From: Hofstenia miamia
Lineage: Eukaryota; Xenacoelomorpha; Acoela
Direction of reading: 5' to 3'
Length of the DNA stretch: 64,000 nt
NCBI GenBank assembly: GCA_004352715.1
Contig: SCFE01000037.1
Coordinates: 1,616,637-1,680,636, forward strand
The notes beneath the pieces were generated by a model, which saw only the letters and a program-made list of their open reading frames with translations, was not told where the DNA came from and made no database searches. Positions 63,468 through 64,000 of this stretch are shown here, piece by piece (positions within the stretch are counted from its first letter, which is position 1; each line of letters opens with the position of its first letter). The position numbers and the translations under genes are program-made.

Positions 63468-64000
63468 TATTTGGAAAGACCAATCTATAATGCATCTCAT
63501 GTGGCTTTGCTAAATATCACCTTTCCCATAGGATTCAATAATATACAAGATCAATCATGGAGTTTTATTGATGCAAATGGAAATAATCATGATATTTATG
63601 TGAAAGGCATTCATGTGAAAAAAATAGAAGATGTGTTTAGTTTTGTTAACCAAGTCTTAATGAAAATTGAATTGACGGTTGTAAAATCTGAAACAAATAA
63701 CGAAAAAAGTTTTGAAAAACTATTTAGCACTTTTTCACAAAATTCGCCAATGACTACAACAGTACCAAAATTGGATTTTGAAATCATCGGTGGAAGAGTA
63801 GTCATAAAAAATGAAACGCCTTATGAATGTGAATTAAATCAGGTAGGTGAATCGAATTGTCAATGGTTTGAACACTGCTAAATATAGTTTTGATATCTTA
63901 AATGGACTGCATAATATTTTAATTTATACTGATATAGTTACTTGTCAACATTATCAGAGTGGTAGCATCCCATTATTGGATCAAATACCCTTATTCACAG
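63468..64000 (+). pseudogene. Polinton/F54H12.2-like minor capsid gene, right copy
   Basis: Starts MERPIYNASHVALLNITFP at 63471, and is nearly identical to the left copy through IKNETPYECELNQVGE. A deletion of about 29 bp at ~63850 then removes the ILGF block and shifts the frame (stop at 63881). The rest of the gene continues in another frame to the window end (NGLNTAKYSFDIL; LIYTDIVTCQHYQSG). Broken differently from the left copy. Confidence 0.6.

Larger units (their letters stand above)
61035..64000 (-). repeat. Large inverted repeat, right arm (runs off the window)
   Basis: Reverse-complement partner of 56523-59121. It carries an extra ~800-bp block at about 61480-62270 that the left arm lacks, plus two N gaps. 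The last base of the window pairs with about position 56737 of the left arm. Confidence 0.9.

Noticed and set aside
63301-63495. Minus-strand ORF rich in Phe, Tyr and Thr
   Set aside because: It is a translation of the ~36-bp minisatellite, which happens to stay open; no evidence of coding.

Overview
The window is AT-rich animal nuclear DNA, probably from an invertebrate; I cannot name the species. The eukaryotic evidence is spliced genes with kilobase introns, a TMEM234 homologue, a RING/B-box (TRIM) gene, long (TA)n tracts, and many degraded transposons of metazoan type (CR1-like LINEs, mariner, Tc1, hAT, piggyBac, and a virus-like Polinton-type capsid gene). It is a draft assembly: 1000-N gaps at 3515-4514 and 18241-19240, smaller gaps later, and several single-N joins, three of them flanked by what look like unmerged duplicated contig ends.

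Layout. 1-5.2 kb: broken CR1-like LINE copies around a gap. 6.1-7.9 kb (-): an intronless secreted FG-GAP/VCBS-type protein. 8.6-17.7 kb: LINE fragments dominated by CR1 ORF1 (SGNH-hydrolase-like) and endonuclease pieces, a 2-kb tandem duplicate joined by a single N, and a 225-bp MITE inserted in the ORF1 active-site motif. 17.9-19.3 kb: an unrecognised gene cut by a gap. 20.2-20.6 kb (-): TMEM234. 20.8-23.3 kb: more LINE and transposon debris. 25.7-27.6 kb (-): an intronless TRIM protein. 29.7-46.7 kb (+): an 11-exon gene whose exons join in one open frame of about 461 codons with two cyclic-nucleotide-binding-type domains, most like CNBD2. Its introns hold a dead hAT, a possible DNA transposon with 13-bp inverted ends, and a hAT-like element with a Tc1 copy nested inside. 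47.1-47.8 kb: a piggyBac-derived MITE with perfect ends and TTAA target duplications. 48.0-53.0 kb: the most complete CR1-like LINE. 53.8-55.1 kb: a dead mariner running into a 42-bp minisatellite. 56.5-64 kb: a large imperfect inverted repeat; each arm carries a broken copy of a Polinton/F54H12.2-like minor-capsid gene beside a ~36-bp minisatellite, around a 1.9-kb spacer with three small ORFs.

The host genes (FG-GAP protein, TMEM234, TRIM, CNBD2-like) show no obvious shared pathway. The coherent multi-part systems are mobile. The CR1-like family can be pieced together from several copies: a conserved 5' end, an SGNH ORF1 that ends in a TAATG stop-start overlap, a hydrophobic ORF2 leader, a 2A-like NPGP motif, endonuclease, RT, and a short tandem-repeat tail. 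The inverted-repeat virus-like element at the right end is the least explained structure and continues past the window edge.
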